A stretch of DNA of 61,319 bases from an uncultured Bacillota bacterium (lineage in GTDB: Bacteria; Bacillota; Dehalobacteriia; UBA7702): positions 1-61,319 of the forward strand of contig CADBQN010000019.1 in NCBI GenBank assembly GCA_902796855.1. Reading direction: 5' to 3'. Below, piece after piece: positions 61,096-61,319 of the stretch (position 1 is its first letter; the number at the start of each line of letters is the position of its first letter). The notes beneath the pieces are model-generated. The model searched no databases and was not told the origin of the DNA. It was given only the letters and a program-made list of their open reading frames with translations. The position numbers were made by a program, and so were the translations under genes.

Positions 61096-61319
61096 ATTTC
61101 TTGCTGACGCGCTGATGCGGTTCGCCGCGGAACGCGAAAGCACCGGTCTTTGGGAACTAAACAGTAGAAGCTTGTGAAGTGCCGGATGAGAGGGATCTCA
61201 TCGCGGGCACAGGGTTCTTGAGCGTTTCGCGTAAGCGGAGCGCGGAGAGGAAACGAGCGCGCGGTTTACCGGGAGGTAAACCGTGGAAGCGTACTTTAAA
61301 GAAGTAAGAAAGAGCAAGA
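61096..61319 (+). other. Probable pre-16S rRNA leader, cut by the window edge
   Basis: No open frame. The TTTGGGAACTAAACAG motif at about 61149 is typical of leaders before 16S rRNA genes in Clostridia, and the end (GTAAGAAAGAGCAAGA) resembles the processing region. The mature 16S start is not reached. Confidence 0.6.

Overview
The window is about 61 kb of GC-rich DNA (roughly 60% by eye), densely coded with short intergenic gaps and Gram-positive style ribosome binding sites. The ctsR-mcsA-mcsB-clpC-radA-disA-yacL-ispF-gltX gene order, S-layer-homology (SLH) proteins and sporulation genes (yabP, yabQ, divIC, cotS-like) point to an endospore-forming anaerobe of the Bacillota, most likely class Clostridia. 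I cannot name the genus. Three trimethylamine-methyltransferase (MttB) genes each contain one in-frame UAG at the conserved pyrrolysine site, so this organism very probably decodes UAG as pyrrolysine. The pyl genes and a corrinoid partner (MttC) are not in the window.

Layout. 1-600: four ~99-bp tandem repeats with no convincing gene. 0.6-7 kb: split purine genes (AICAR transformylase and a PurO-type IMP cyclohydrolase), a membrane-anchored secreted protein, a ferredoxin-type aldo/keto reductase, a DUF5714-like protein, and HAD phosphatase plus mntP. 7-13 kb: mihF, then a four-gene envelope operon with an FHA-SEDS (RodA/FtsW) fusion and a class B penicillin-binding protein. 13-18 kb: a complete livKHMGF ABC importer. 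18-22 kb: YeiH-type exporter, a small basic protein, a pseudouridine synthase, and an LRR/SLH surface protein. 22-36 kb: the CtsR stress operon under tandem CtsR boxes, then radA, disA, yacL, ispF, a corrinoid-activating (RamA-like) protein, rmuC and gltX. 36-43 kb: polysaccharide deacetylase, HD protein, a large SLH-subtilase-LRR surface protein, bcp and a small membrane protein. 43-49 kb: amt, a PocR/AraC regulator and two pyrrolysine mttB genes. 49-54 kb: sporulation and division genes, ppx, and a spore-coat-like LysM/GT4/CotS set. 54-60 kb: two MFS permeases (one broken by UGA), a Crp/Fnr regulator and the third pyrrolysine mttB. 60-61.3 kb: deoC, cdd, and a strong promoter with a leader typical of an rRNA operon whose 16S gene lies beyond the edge.

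How it fits together. The methylamine genes form two clusters 10 kb apart: amt-pocR/araC-mttB1-mttB2 on the plus strand and mttB3-MFS-crp-MFS on the minus strand. The RamA-like [2Fe-2S]/ASKHA protein at 31.5 kb could reactivate the corrinoid protein these methyltransferases need. The inferred scheme is uptake of a methylated amine by MFS, demethylation by pyrrolysine MttB enzymes, and ammonium handled by Amt. The actual substrates are not shown by the sequence.

The most unexpected signal concerns UAG used as an ordinary stop. By my reading only three other genes end in UAG: the HAD hydrolase, radA and a GT4 glycosyltransferase. In all three the frame stays open through UAG into the next gene (mntP, disA and a LysM coat-like gene). 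If UAG is partly read as pyrrolysine, these would yield HAD-MntP, RadA-DisA and GT4-LysM fusion proteins.
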